Source: Cryobacterium sp. MP_M3
GTDB taxonomy: Bacteria > Actinomycetota > Actinomycetes > Actinomycetales > Microbacteriaceae
DNA length: 64,000 bases
Assembly: GCF_015752155.1 (NCBI RefSeq)
Contig: NZ_JADOVI010000001.1
Span: 434,001 to 498,000 of the forward strand
Direction of reading: 5' to 3'
In this document: positions 41,954 through 50,852 of the stretch, one piece after another
Layout: every line of letters begins with the position of its first letter
Position numbering within the stretch: position 1 is the first letter of the stretch
Translations under genes and position numbers: made by a program
The notes under the pieces: generated by a model
Told to the model about the DNA's origin: nothing
Databases searched by the model: none
Seen by the model: only the letters and a program-made list of their open reading frames with translations

Positions 41954-44056
41954 ATGGGGCAAAAGCGATCGGACATCCAAGGGCTGCGCGCGGTCGCTGT
42001 TATGGCGGTCATTTCGGACCACCTTTTCAAATGGCCATCTGGCGGATTCGTCGGCGTGGATGTCTTCTTCGTTGTCAGTGGGTTCCTCATTACAGGGATT
42101 CTGCATAAGGAATTTCTGAGGACCGGGACTATCTCCTTTGCGAACTTTTACAAAAGAAGAATTCGCAGGATTGTTCCGGCCGCGACAATCGTACTGGCTA
42201 GCACATGTCTGTTGGCCGTCCTCTTGATCGGTTCACGGGCGCGACTAGTCGCGCTGGATGCCCTGGCTGGTTTTCTCGTTTTTGCGAATTGGCACTTCGC
42301 AGATGTTGGAACCGACTACTTTCAGTCAGGAAATGCTGTCTCTCCGCTTCAGCATTTCTGGTCCCTGTCGGTGGAGGAACAGTTCTACTTTGTGTGGCCC
42401 GGCCTCTTGTTTCTGGTCCTGATCACTGCAGGCAAAGTCGTCAAGGGCTCCACCTCGCGACTCCGGAGTCTGGCCGTTGTCGTAGTTGTCGCGGTCGTGG
42501 TTGTCGCGTCATTCCTTTGGTCATTGTCGGAATCCATGACGAACCCGACGGTGGCGTATTTCTCGACCCTGACAAGGGCTTGGGAACTCGGAGTGGGAGC
42601 GATACTCGCTCTCTCGGCGGGCGCATTCCTGAGGATGCCAAGTGCCGTCCGGACCTCCATGTCATACCTGGGCATTGTTGGAATCGTGTCGTCGATGCTT
42701 GTTATTTCGGAAACTTCCACGTTTCCGGCGCCCTGGGCGCTTCTTCCGGTGGTATCGACCGTGCTGGTTCTCGCAAGCGGAATCGGTTCAGACTCGCATT
42801 CCTGTCTGCTGGCCAATCCAGTGAGTCGCTTCATCGGTGATATCTCGTATTCGTTGTACTTGTGGCATTTCCCTACAATCGTGTTCCTCGGGGTGTTCAT
42901 TCCAACCACGTCCAGGTTCTTCTACATAGTCGCCCTGTTCCTCATGTTTTCATTGGCGGTCATCTCCTATAGAGCTGTTGAGCAGCCTTTCACTAGCGCT
43001 CCATTCTTGGACAGATTCGGGTCTGGTGGAGATAGGACGCAGGCGTTAGGGATCTGGTGGCGGGCTTACTCGAGGCGCCTCGCGATGGGCGCGATCGCCG
43101 TTGTCTTGCTGAGTATGGTCTCGGCCGCTGTCGTCGGAACGTACATGATCTCTAAAGGGTCCGGTGCAGGGGTGTCACGAATCCCGGAATCCGTGGCTAT
43201 CGACCCGACTGCCAGCGAAGCTGCAACAGCGATGGCGTCCGACATCGCTGCCGCCATCAACGCCGCCAAATGGCCGAGCCTCTCCCCAACAGCATCGGAG
43301 GTTTCAGTTGAAGGCCCTGTCGAAGACCGGGCGGGATGCAGTGAGACGGCAGTTGGAGACCCAGCATCGTGCGCCTTTGGCGACCCAAATAAACCCTCGA
43401 TTGTAGTTTTCGGAGACTCGACAGCTATTACATTGATCGCGACCGTGCGGGCAGTGTATGGCGAGAAGTACTTCATTCGCGGCCTCACTCTGGCTGGCTG
43501 CCCAGTCATAGACCTCGCTGCGAAGTTCGACACGGCAGCCCATGCCCGCGCATGCTCCGAGCATCGAAAGACATCCATTAGTGAGATTGAACGGCTTCAC
43601 CCCACTGCGGTGATCGTCAGCGATAACTACGAGTGGTCGAACTCGCTGAACCTGCGAAGCGGAGCGACTGGGCGCGTGGCGGTCACCGAATGGGCGACCG
43701 CAGCGAAATCCACGGTGAACAAGATCGCCCCGTACACTGCTCACATCATTTTCGTAACCCCGCCGCCGCAAGGCAAAGCAATCGCCGAGTGCAAAACCGC
43801 AGTGAGTGTGCCGTTTGACTGCATTAGCGAAGTCCCGGCGACCTGGAAGACTGGACAGGCAGCCGAAAGATCCCTGGTCGGGGGGAAGATCAGGCTCGTG
43901 AATACCCGGGATTGGTTCTGTGGCCAGAGCGGTCGGTGCCCAGCGTTTGCGTCAGGAACTCCCACACGACGGGACGGAATTCACACCTCACGCCAATGGG
44001 CGTTGCGTGTCGCGACCCTGTTTCGTCAGGAAACCCACGGTCTAATCGCTCTTTAG
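41954..44056 (+). CDS. Acyltransferase-3/SGNH O-acyltransferase (OafA/YrhL type)
   Basis: A 700-residue protein. Residues 1-370 form the ten-helix acyltransferase-3 domain with the essential His at about 23 (ISDHLF), GVDVFFVVSGFLITGIL and SLSVEEQFYFVWP. After a linker, residues about 440-700 are an SGNH-type hydrolase domain with FGDS (Ser about 489) and a terminal DGIHTS (Asp about 674, His about 677). Such proteins carry acetyl or similar groups across the membrane and place them on sugars. ATG 41954 has no ribosome-binding site, but TAAGCT ends six bases upstream, so the message may be leaderless. Codon use is A/T-richer than the right-hand part of the cluster. Confidence 0.9.
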   Translation: MGQKRSDIQGLRAVAVMAVISDHLFKWPSGGFVGVDVFFVVSGFLITGILHKEFLRTGTISFANFYKRRIRRIVPAATIVLASTCLLAVLLIGSRARLVALDALAGFLVFANWHFADVGTDYFQSGNAVSPLQHFWSLSVEEQFYFVWPGLLFLVLITAGKVVKGSTSRLRSLAVVVVVAVVVVASFLWSLSESMTNPTVAYFSTLTRAWELGVGAILALSAGAFLRMPSAVRTSMSYLGIVGIVSSMLVISETSTFPAPWALLPVVSTVLVLASGIGSDSHSCLLANPVSRFIGDISYSLYLWHFPTIVFLGVFIPTTSRFFYIVALFLMFSLAVISYRAVEQPFTSAPFLDRFGSGGDRTQALGIWWRAYSRRLAMGAIAVVLLSMVSAAVVGTYMISKGSGAGVSRIPESVAIDPTASEAATAMASDIAAAINAAKWPSLSPTASEVSVEGPVEDRAGCSETAVGDPASCAFGDPNKPSIVVFGDSTAITLIATVRAVYGEKYFIRGLTLAGCPVIDLAAKFDTAAHARACSEHRKTSISEIERLHPTAVIVSDNYEWSNSLNLRSGATGRVAVTEWATAAKSTVNKIAPYTAHIIFVTPPPQGKAIAECKTAVSVPFDCISEVPATWKTGQAAERSLVGGKIRLVNTRDWFCGQSGRCPAFASGTPTRRDGIHTSRQWALRVATLFRQETHGLIAL

Positions 44057-44147
44057 AGCAAAGAGCGGCTCGAATTCCTGGACTCAGAAATGGGAATTGG
44101 TACCATAAAGGGTCGCTGTCGCGATGCAGCCGAAACGAGGACCACAA

Positions 44148-45263
44148 GTGAGCGTGAACCAGACGCTTGGCGCGGCCCAGAGTGGTGACACGGATGGCCG
44201 GCCGAAGATCCTCTTCCTGAGCCACACCGTTGACGGCGGTGACTTCAGGGTGGGCAGCCATCATCTCGCCCGGGAACTCTCCCTGATCGGATGCCGCGTC
44301 GCACACGTGTCTACGCCGCTCTCACTGTTGCATCTGCTCGCCCGTCGTGGGGAAAAGCGGCGGCGGGACTTGGCGCTTGGCCGTGGTGTCGTTGATGAAT
44401 TCGGAACTCTCCATTCCGTGCCGCTGTTCCCTTTTCCTCTGCGCCTGAGCGCGAATCGACGTGGTTTGAGGCGCCACATCGAACGGATCGGGTTCTGGAA
44501 GTCGGACTACATCCTCATCGATCAACCTTTGATGTCGGGAGTTCTGGACGAGCACCCCCCTGGCCTCGCGGTGTACCGGCCCACAGACGAATACCCGGAA
44601 GGGATAGCGTCTCGTCGCCAACTCCGCTTGCTCAAGAACGTGGTCGCCGTGGTCGCCACGTCCCAAACCGTGCTGCAGGCACTGCACCTGGGCGCTGCGA
44701 CTCCCCAGCTTGTTCTCGAGAACGGGGTCGAGTTCAGCCGCTTCGCGGCGCCGCAGTCGCGCGGCGCTCGCAGTGGGCTTGTCTACGCCGGCGCGCTCGA
44801 TCATCGGTTCGATTGGCCGCTGGTCATTGCCCTGGCAGAGGCGTTCCCGGAGGAGAGCGTGCGGCTCATCGGACCCCTGAAATCCGTTCATCCGGAGCTT
44901 CCCAGTAATGTCATTCTGACGGGTCCTCTGGACTACTCGGTGCTGTCCAGCGAACTGAACTCGGCAGTGGTGGGGATTCTGCCGTTCAATTCAGCAGTCG
45001 AGAACGCCGGTCGCAGCCCGATGAAGTTCTACGAGTATCTCGCGGCAGGTTTGCACGTTGTTGCGCCGGCAACGGCGACTCTCAGCGGCCGAACAGAGAG
45101 CGGCGCTTTGATGTACTCATCAACGGCTGAAGCGATCGCTGCAGTGCGACAGGCGCTGGCGCTTCCCTCACCGAATGAACCCGGGATTGCGCACGCGCGC
45201 GAGCGCGACTGGTCGGGAAAAGCTCGGCAACTGCTGACCTTTCTGGAGGCCCTGCGTGGCTGA
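44148..45263 (+). CDS. GT4-like glycosyltransferase
   Basis: A 371-residue GT-B enzyme. I prefer GTG 44148, seven bases after GAGG, to the upstream in-frame ATG 44124. It resembles the teichuronic/glucuronosyl-type transferases: ILFLSHTVDGGDFRVGSHHLA at the start, DQPLMSGVL and YRPTDEYPE in the middle, and YAGALDHRFDWPLVIALA opening the donor domain. SPMKFYEYLAAGLHVVAP (about 292-309) is the donor-site motif in its F-Y-E-Y form. From here the G/C content returns to the window norm. Ten bases separate it from the next transferase. Confidence 0.85.
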   Translation: MSVNQTLGAAQSGDTDGRPKILFLSHTVDGGDFRVGSHHLARELSLIGCRVAHVSTPLSLLHLLARRGEKRRRDLALGRGVVDEFGTLHSVPLFPFPLRLSANRRGLRRHIERIGFWKSDYILIDQPLMSGVLDEHPPGLAVYRPTDEYPEGIASRRQLRLLKNVVAVVATSQTVLQALHLGAATPQLVLENGVEFSRFAAPQSRGARSGLVYAGALDHRFDWPLVIALAEAFPEESVRLIGPLKSVHPELPSNVILTGPLDYSVLSSELNSAVVGILPFNSAVENAGRSPMKFYEYLAAGLHVVAPATATLSGRTESGALMYSSTAEAIAAVRQALALPSPNEPGIAHARERDWSGKARQLLTFLEALRG

Positions 45264-45272
45264 GTTCCTCTG

Positions 45273-46370
45273 ATGCCGGAGGCGCCGGAGACGCCGGAGA
45301 CCCGGATCACCGTTGTCGCGACGACGGCTTTCGATGGCGGGGCAGAACGCTATATCGCACGTCTTTACAAGGGATTGGCGGCACGCGGCCGATCGGTACG
45401 ACTCATCGGCTCTCTTGAACCGTGGCCTCCGGGAGAGCTCGACCGGGTGCAGGCACTCTTCGGCCCGAAGTGGAGCCTTCGCACCCTGCCCGGCGGTCTG
45501 TTGCGAATCCGGCGGGAGAGGCGGGCCCTCGAGCGCTCAGTATCGGCCTCGGCCGCACCGCGGGAGATCTTCCACCTTCATTTCAAGCGCGAGCAGGTCG
45601 CCTTCTCCAAGCTCCTGGCGGGGCATGGGAGGGTCTTCTGGACCGAGCACGGGCTCTTTCCTCGCGGGCCATTCGGGATTCTCATTCTGCCGTTCTACCG
45701 CGCGGCGGCCAGACACGTTGAATCCATCGCCTGCGTCTCGGATATCGTCGCCGCGGACATCCGTCGCCGAATCGGTGACCGTTGTCCGGTGCTGGTCATC
45801 CCGAATTCCGTGGACACTGTTCGGCTTCAACCACCTGACGTCGGCCGGGTCGAGGCGGCACGGGCAAGATGGGGGTTCGGGGAAGGCCCGGTCGCCGTTT
45901 TTGCCGGGCGTCTCGAGGCAGCCAAGCGTCCCGGGCTGGCCGTGGCCGCCGCTGAAACGGGAGGGTTCTCGCTTCTCGTCGCGGGATATGGCCCGCTAAA
46001 TGAGCGGCTGCAGCAATCGCTCGTCGGGACCGGAATTCGTGTGCCCGGCCAGCTTGCCGATGCCGAGGAGATCTTCGAGTGCGCGGACGTGCACCTGTTC
46101 ACGTCAAACGGGGCGGGTGAAGGGTTTCCGACTGTGCTCCTCGAAGCCGCGGCCCTGGGGATTCCCTCGGTCATTGCTGATGATTCAGGGTTCGGGGAGT
46201 TCGCGCTGGCGAGTGGTGGCGCGGTTGCCCCGCCGACTCCGCAAGGCTTCGCTGCCGCAGTCCAGGAGATCTACGCTGATCCCGGGCGGAAGGTGCTGGC
46301 CCGCCGATGGAGCGAGCGGTATGACACCCAGGGCTGGATCGATGAGCACCTGAGATGGTTCCTCGGCTGA
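45273..46370 (+). CDS. Family 4 glycosyltransferase
   Basis: A 365-residue GT-B enzyme starting MPEAPETPETRITVVATTAF with GGAERYIARL as the acceptor-domain loop. AVFAGRLEAAKRPGLAVAAA (about 205-225) opens the donor domain and GEGFPTVLLEAAALGIPSV (about 284-302) is the E-x7-E site. It closely follows the preceding transferase, so both probably share a transcript. Its end faces the convergent flippase gene across a 30-base gap. Confidence 0.9.
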   Translation: MPEAPETPETRITVVATTAFDGGAERYIARLYKGLAARGRSVRLIGSLEPWPPGELDRVQALFGPKWSLRTLPGGLLRIRRERRALERSVSASAAPREIFHLHFKREQVAFSKLLAGHGRVFWTEHGLFPRGPFGILILPFYRAAARHVESIACVSDIVAADIRRRIGDRCPVLVIPNSVDTVRLQPPDVGRVEAARARWGFGEGPVAVFAGRLEAAKRPGLAVAAAETGGFSLLVAGYGPLNERLQQSLVGTGIRVPGQLADAEEIFECADVHLFTSNGAGEGFPTVLLEAAALGIPSVIADDSGFGEFALASGGAVAPPTPQGFAAAVQEIYADPGRKVLARRWSERYDTQGWIDEHLRWFLG

Positions 46371-46400
46371 GGAGCGTCGCGTCTTCTGGAGGCGGAATCG

Positions 46401-47777
46401 TCAGCGGGGGCGCGTGCGGGCGATACGCGGGCGCCAGGCGAGTGCCTGGCGCAACACCAGGATGTCCGCACGCCGAAGCCCGTAGGAATCCGCCATCGGC
46501 ACCGAGAAGTAGCGACGCATCCAGACGACGTTCAGGTTTCCGGAGATGAAGTTGCCGATGAGGGTCGCGACGGCGGCGCCGAGCGCCCCGATGTGCGGCA
46601 CAAGGAAGACGATGAGCGCCACGTTGAAGACGAGGCCAATGACCAGCGAGGTGCTCCGGAGTTCCGGCCGCCCGCGACCGCTGAGCCCGGCGCCGGCAAT
46701 CGAACCGGGATTCCCGACGATGACCGCGACCAGGAGCACGATGGTGACACTGATCGATCCGGAGAAATCCGAACCGAAGAACGTCGGGATGGCCCACGGA
46801 GACAGAGCGGCGACGAACACGCCGAGAACGACGGTGACGAGCGTCGACAGCCGCGTGGCCTGGCCGATCCGTGACGCGTTGGGAGACTTGGACTCCAGCG
46901 AGAAGAGAACGTCTCTGACCGCGGAGTTGAAGATGAGAATGAGCTCGCTGATACTGACGGCCACCGCGTAGAGCCCGAGTTGGGTTGCGCTTGAGAGCGG
47001 CGTCATCAGGAGTTGATCCACTCTCATCAACAGGATGCCGGCGAGCGATCCCAACCAGACGCGGCCGCCGTAACCGAGCAGCCGAACATCGACCTGTTCC
47101 GAACGCCCTTCGCCCCCCTCGCGACTCAACCGACCGGGGGACGTGACCGGGGGCAGGAGATAGATGAACCCGCCCACGAAGGTGGAGACCGAAAGCGCTA
47201 TTGTCCCGGTCAACGGGGTCAGGTTTCCTGCCAGAAGGAGGACTACGACGGTCACCATGCGCAGGATGGCGCCGCACGAGCGTTCCAGGGCGATTCTGCG
47301 CCACAGTTGCTGCCCTGCCGCTATGCCGCGGAGTCCGGTCACGAGCAGCGCCGGCACCAGCGACGTCGTGGCAATGAGGATGAGCAGAGACAACGCCTGG
47401 TTTCCACCGCTCAAAGGGCTGGCGAATACCGCGATGACTCCACTGCCGGCAAGGCCTGAGATGAGCAGAATCGCCAGGCCGGGGATTACATGCTTCCCAA
47501 GCCGTGCCGCATTCCTGGCCACGTAGTAGGTGAAGGATTCCGGCACTCCCAGAGTCAGGATCGTCGAAGCCAGGATCAAGGGCGCCGTGGCGGCGGCCAC
47601 TTCACCTCGGCCTGCCACGCCCAACCCCTGGGCGAGCACCGGTGCTGTGACCAGGGCGGCCAGCGGCGGAATCAGGTTGCCCAGGGTGGCAACGTAGATG
47701 CCGCGGCGAGCTGACATGGGAAAGGGTGCCTTCGAATAGTGCCGATCCGGGGCGGTGCTCGGGGATGGCTGTGTCAC
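46401..47777 (-). CDS. Polysaccharide flippase-like membrane protein (Wzx/MOP superfamily)
   Basis: A protein of up to 458 residues with about 12-14 membrane helices. GTG 47777 gives an N-terminal tail of 20 residues before the alternative ATG 47717 (MSARRGIYVATLGN); neither has a strong ribosome-binding site. The helix pairs, the basic/aromatic WLGSLAGILLMRVDQLLM segment after the middle loop (the usual mid-protein 'RxDQ' of oligosaccharide flippases) and a basic tail fit Wzx-type transporters. With the flippase at 40226 the locus has two, so it may export two polymers or combine two older loci. Confidence 0.85.
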   Translation of the reverse strand: MTQPSPSTAPDRHYSKAPFPMSARRGIYVATLGNLIPPLAALVTAPVLAQGLGVAGRGEVAAATAPLILASTILTLGVPESFTYYVARNAARLGKHVIPGLAILLISGLAGSGVIAVFASPLSGGNQALSLLILIATTSLVPALLVTGLRGIAAGQQLWRRIALERSCGAILRMVTVVVLLLAGNLTPLTGTIALSVSTFVGGFIYLLPPVTSPGRLSREGGEGRSEQVDVRLLGYGGRVWLGSLAGILLMRVDQLLMTPLSSATQLGLYAVAVSISELILIFNSAVRDVLFSLESKSPNASRIGQATRLSTLVTVVLGVFVAALSPWAIPTFFGSDFSGSISVTIVLLVAVIVGNPGSIAGAGLSGRGRPELRSTSLVIGLVFNVALIVFLVPHIGALGAAVATLIGNFISGNLNVVWMRRYFSVPMADSYGLRRADILVLRQALAWRPRIARTRPR

Positions 47778-47922
47778 GGTGGTCGGTCTCTGGCGATTCT
47801 ATTCGAGGATGCCTGCTCATCCTGATGGCCGTGTTTGCCGACATCGGGAATGGCCGGCGTGGCGGTTACACTCGGTGGGGGCAACGCGCTCCTCCGAATC
47901 GAGTCGAAGCGGGTGTGCATTC

Positions 47923-48804
47923 GTGATTTCGCCGAGGGTGGTTTCCTGGCTCGATCGTTTGGTTGCGAACGCCTGGGTGCGCTTGCCGCAGGTCTTCTTC
48001 CCGGCCAGGGCCCGCGAGACCGGTCGGGGAATCATCGTCGCAGTGACGACGCATCCCCCGAGGATCGGCTCCGTGGATCTCACGCTCCGGAGCATCCTCA
48101 GGCAATCACTGCAGATCGACTGTATCGTGCTGGTGCTTTCCGAGCTTGAATTCCCCGGTGGGCTGCCGGCACTCCCGTCCCGACTGCGGCGACTCCTCGG
48201 CCGGGCCGGCGGACGAATCGAGATCCTGTGGACTCCGGACAACAAGAGGTCGTTCAAGAAACTGCTCCCCGTGGTCGAAAAGTACCCTGAGGCCACCATC
48301 ATCACCGCGGACGACGATGTGTTCTACTGGCGATCCTGGGCGAACGCGCTCGCCTCGGCCGCACAGCGCTTTCCCGGCACCATTGTCGGAACCCGTGGCA
48401 CGCAGATTCTCCTGACGGGGAAGACGGTGCAGCCATACCTCAGCTGGCCGCACTGCCGGACAGACCGGCCCGGGCATTCCATCTTCCTGACCGGAAACGG
48501 CGGCATTCTCTATCCTCCCGGTGCGCTCGACCCGACGGTCCAGGACTGGGCGCTCGCATCAGTGCTCTGCCCCTCGGCCGACGACATCTGGTTCAAGGCG
48601 ATGGCAACGCTCGCCGGAACCCAAGCCGTGCGGGTGAACACCGGACGTGACTACCCGCCGAACGGGGCCACCCAGGCGGGCGCTCTGTGGGTCCAGAACG
48701 TCGGTCTGGACCAAAACGATGAGGCGTTCAATAAGGTCGTGGACTACTTTCATCTCCGGACTGTCTACGCCGGCTCAGCTGAGGCCACGAGTGAGTCTTC
48801 GTGA
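47923..48804 (+). CDS. GT2-like glycosyltransferase
   Basis: A 293-residue protein. GTG 47923 (VISPRVVSWLDRLV) is the most likely start; the open frame continues upstream without a good site. The GT-A type nucleotide-binding segment IIVAVTTHPPRIGSVDLTLRSIL and the metal-binding triad TADDDVFYW (about 125-133) are clear. Later SADDIWFKAM resembles the catalytic Asp region of GT2 enzymes. The subgroup is often annotated simply as glycosyltransferase in capsule loci. It is transcribed divergently from the flippase. Confidence 0.75.
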   Translation: MISPRVVSWLDRLVANAWVRLPQVFFPARARETGRGIIVAVTTHPPRIGSVDLTLRSILRQSLQIDCIVLVLSELEFPGGLPALPSRLRRLLGRAGGRIEILWTPDNKRSFKKLLPVVEKYPEATIITADDDVFYWRSWANALASAAQRFPGTIVGTRGTQILLTGKTVQPYLSWPHCRTDRPGHSIFLTGNGGILYPPGALDPTVQDWALASVLCPSADDIWFKAMATLAGTQAVRVNTGRDYPPNGATQAGALWVQNVGLDQNDEAFNKVVDYFHLRTVYAGSAEATSESS

Positions 48805-48840
48805 AGAGAACCCGTCGACCCCGACTGGCAGGATGAGCAC

Positions 48841-49281
48841 ATGTCGTTTCACGAAAGGCTCGTCTACGTGGCGAAGGTCCCCCTGCTGGGACGGGTCGCA
48901 AACGCGGTCCTGCGCGTCCTGGGCGTGAACATCCCCTCCGGCGTCGTCGTCGGCCGCGGCCTCAGTTTGCCGCACGGTGCGGTCGGGCTCGTCGTCCATG
49001 AGCGAACCGTTCTCGGGGACAACGTGAAGCTGTATCAGGGCGTCACACTAGGTCGTTCCGATACGCATCTGGCCCCCGACGTGACTCGGCCGGGAGGGCG
49101 AATCCTGGTTGGGGATGACGTTGTCATCGGTGCGAGCGCAACCGTGCTGTTCCGGTCGGGCGAGACGCTCACCATCGGTGACCGCGCGGTCGTCGGCGCG
49201 AATGCGCTGGTGCTGCGGAGCGTGCCTGCTGGGGAGATCTGGGCCGGAAATCCGGCGCGCCGAGTGGCGACCCGCGAGTAG
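48841..49281 (+). CDS. Hexapeptide-repeat O-acetyltransferase (serine-acetyltransferase-like)
   Basis: A 146-residue left-handed beta-helix enzyme. The hexapeptide repeats run from NIPSGVVVGRGLSLPHGAVG through VLGDNVKLYQGVTLGR to VLVGDDVVIGASATVLF and DRAVVGANALVLRSVPAGEIWAGNPAR. The His in LPHGAVG is the catalytic His of CysE-like enzymes. It is much shorter than true CysE (about 270) and lacks the N-terminal helical domain, so an acetyltransferase acting on a sugar of the polymer is more likely than cysteine synthesis. It follows the previous transferase by 36 bases. Confidence 0.88.
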   Translation: MSFHERLVYVAKVPLLGRVANAVLRVLGVNIPSGVVVGRGLSLPHGAVGLVVHERTVLGDNVKLYQGVTLGRSDTHLAPDVTRPGGRILVGDDVVIGASATVLFRSGETLTIGDRAVVGANALVLRSVPAGEIWAGNPARRVATRE

Positions 49282-49453
49282 TCCCTGCACCGTGTGTGGC
49301 GGTCCTTGCGTTTGGCCGGATCGACGTATCACCGTCGATTGCTTGGGTAGGCTGACTCACACTACGTACGTGAAGTGCCGAGCGGTGGGGATTCGTCGGC
49401 TCGCTTGAACCTAATCGCGAACCGGTGGGGAGTTCAGCGGCGAAACGGAATCC

Positions 49454-50821
49454 ATGGAATCAATCATCCTCACTGCGGTGATTGTGCTTCTCGGGGCTGC
49501 GGGCGTTGCCTTGGTGCTGAGCCGCCGGATGCGCCTGGCCGTCTCGGCAGTGGCGAACCTGGCCCAGGGCTTCCTGCCTCCGTTCACCAACAGTCTCTCC
49601 GCCGGGCTGCTCTGGACGCTGGCGATGGCGCCAAAGACAGTGATGGACTGTTGGAGACAACTCCGGCATCCGGTTGCCGTCATGGTCTCGTTCATTCTCG
49701 CGTTCCAGCTCGTTGCCGGCCTCTGGAGTGAAGACCTGTCGATCTGGAGAATCCGCGTCCTTCAGACTTTCGCGTTCTGGGTCGTCGTGCTGCTCGCTTT
49801 CGAGTTGCAGTCCCGCGGCAGGTCAGTCATGCAGATCGTCCTGGCCTCATCGACGCCGCTGGTCGTTTTCCAGTCCGCGGCGGTGGTTCTGTTCCGGGTG
49901 TTCCCGAATCGGGAAGCCGCATACCTTCACTCCGACTGGGCGGGGTCCCTGATCGGAAGTGCGGTTCGCGGACTCTACTCGGGAGACCCCAACAACGTTC
50001 TGGACCCTGCCAAGTCGGGCGGTCTGCTGAACGCGAACGCGAACGTCGCCTCGATGCTCCTTGGCATGTACTTGATGGGGTACCTGTGGTGGTGGCTCAC
50101 CTCCGGGAGCCACCTGGCGCTGGCGATGGCGGTGCTGACAGGATTGTCGGTGCCGTTCACGGGTTCCAAGACGGGACTGATCCTGCTGGCCGGGCTGGGC
50201 CTTTTCGTCGGGCTGTCCTGGCTGTTGGCGAGTCGGAAGAAGATCTGGATCTTCCTCGTGAGCATGATCGTCGTGCTGGGCGGCGGCGCAATCGGCGCGT
50301 CGGTCTTCCTCGACAGGGATGTGTCGGGCATCAGTGCTCAGACTGACACCTCGTGGGGAACCAGGCTGACGCTGTGGGGAGCCGCCGGCCGGTACTTCGC
50401 GACCAACCCGGTTTTCGGACTTGGATTCGGCGGTTGGGAAAGCCGGATGCGGGCCACCAGGGGCGAGCTGGGGATCACGGAGGTACTTCCCCCACACAAT
50501 TTCTTGATTGCGATGTGGGCGGAGAGCGGTGTCACGAGCGTCCTCGTTGTGGTCGCGCTGTTCGCGGTGTTCCTTGTCTGGGGCATCACAGGGGTCAGAT
50601 CGTCGGTTTCAGGCAAAGCCGCAGTGGGAGCTGCGGCCCTGATCGGGATTGTCGCCTGGGCTTTCTTCCATGGGATGGCGGACAACACGACATTCTTCGG
50701 AACGACGCAGACAGCGGCCCTGTTCGCCGCTGCCCTCGCAGTGGTCTCACCACCGGGCGCTGGACCGTTCGGGCGGGCACGCGGCGGTGTGAGAGATGAT
50801 GAGCCGCGGTCCGGCCCATAG
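49454..50821 (+). CDS. O-antigen ligase/polymerase-like membrane protein (Wzy-type)
   Basis: A 455-residue protein with about 11 membrane helices, start ATG 49454 (MESIILTAVIVLLGAAGVAL). The periplasm-equivalent large loop has SAVRGLYSGDPNNVLDPAKSG-like residues and NANANVASMLLGMYLMGYL; a second loop has GTRLTLWGAAGRYFATNPVFGLGFGGWE and LPPHNFLIAMWAESG, the typical WzyC/O-antigen ligase region with a conserved His-Asn. It would polymerise lipid-linked repeat units outside the membrane. It overlaps the start of the next frame but the chosen acyltransferase start lies 32 bases after its stop. Upstream gap 49282-49453 holds nothing clear. Confidence 0.87.
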   Translation: MESIILTAVIVLLGAAGVALVLSRRMRLAVSAVANLAQGFLPPFTNSLSAGLLWTLAMAPKTVMDCWRQLRHPVAVMVSFILAFQLVAGLWSEDLSIWRIRVLQTFAFWVVVLLAFELQSRGRSVMQIVLASSTPLVVFQSAAVVLFRVFPNREAAYLHSDWAGSLIGSAVRGLYSGDPNNVLDPAKSGGLLNANANVASMLLGMYLMGYLWWWLTSGSHLALAMAVLTGLSVPFTGSKTGLILLAGLGLFVGLSWLLASRKKIWIFLVSMIVVLGGGAIGASVFLDRDVSGISAQTDTSWGTRLTLWGAAGRYFATNPVFGLGFGGWESRMRATRGELGITEVLPPHNFLIAMWAESGVTSVLVVVALFAVFLVWGITGVRSSVSGKAAVGAAALIGIVAWAFFHGMADNTTFFGTTQTAALFAAALAVVSPPGAGPFGRARGGVRDDEPRSGP

Positions 50822-50852
50822 AATCATCGGGCAGGGCACACCGAGGAGTGAG

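Noticed and set aside
48841-49281. CysE (serine acetyltransferase for cysteine synthesis)
   Set aside because: Too short, without the N-terminal helical domain, without cysK nearby, and placed among polysaccharide genes.
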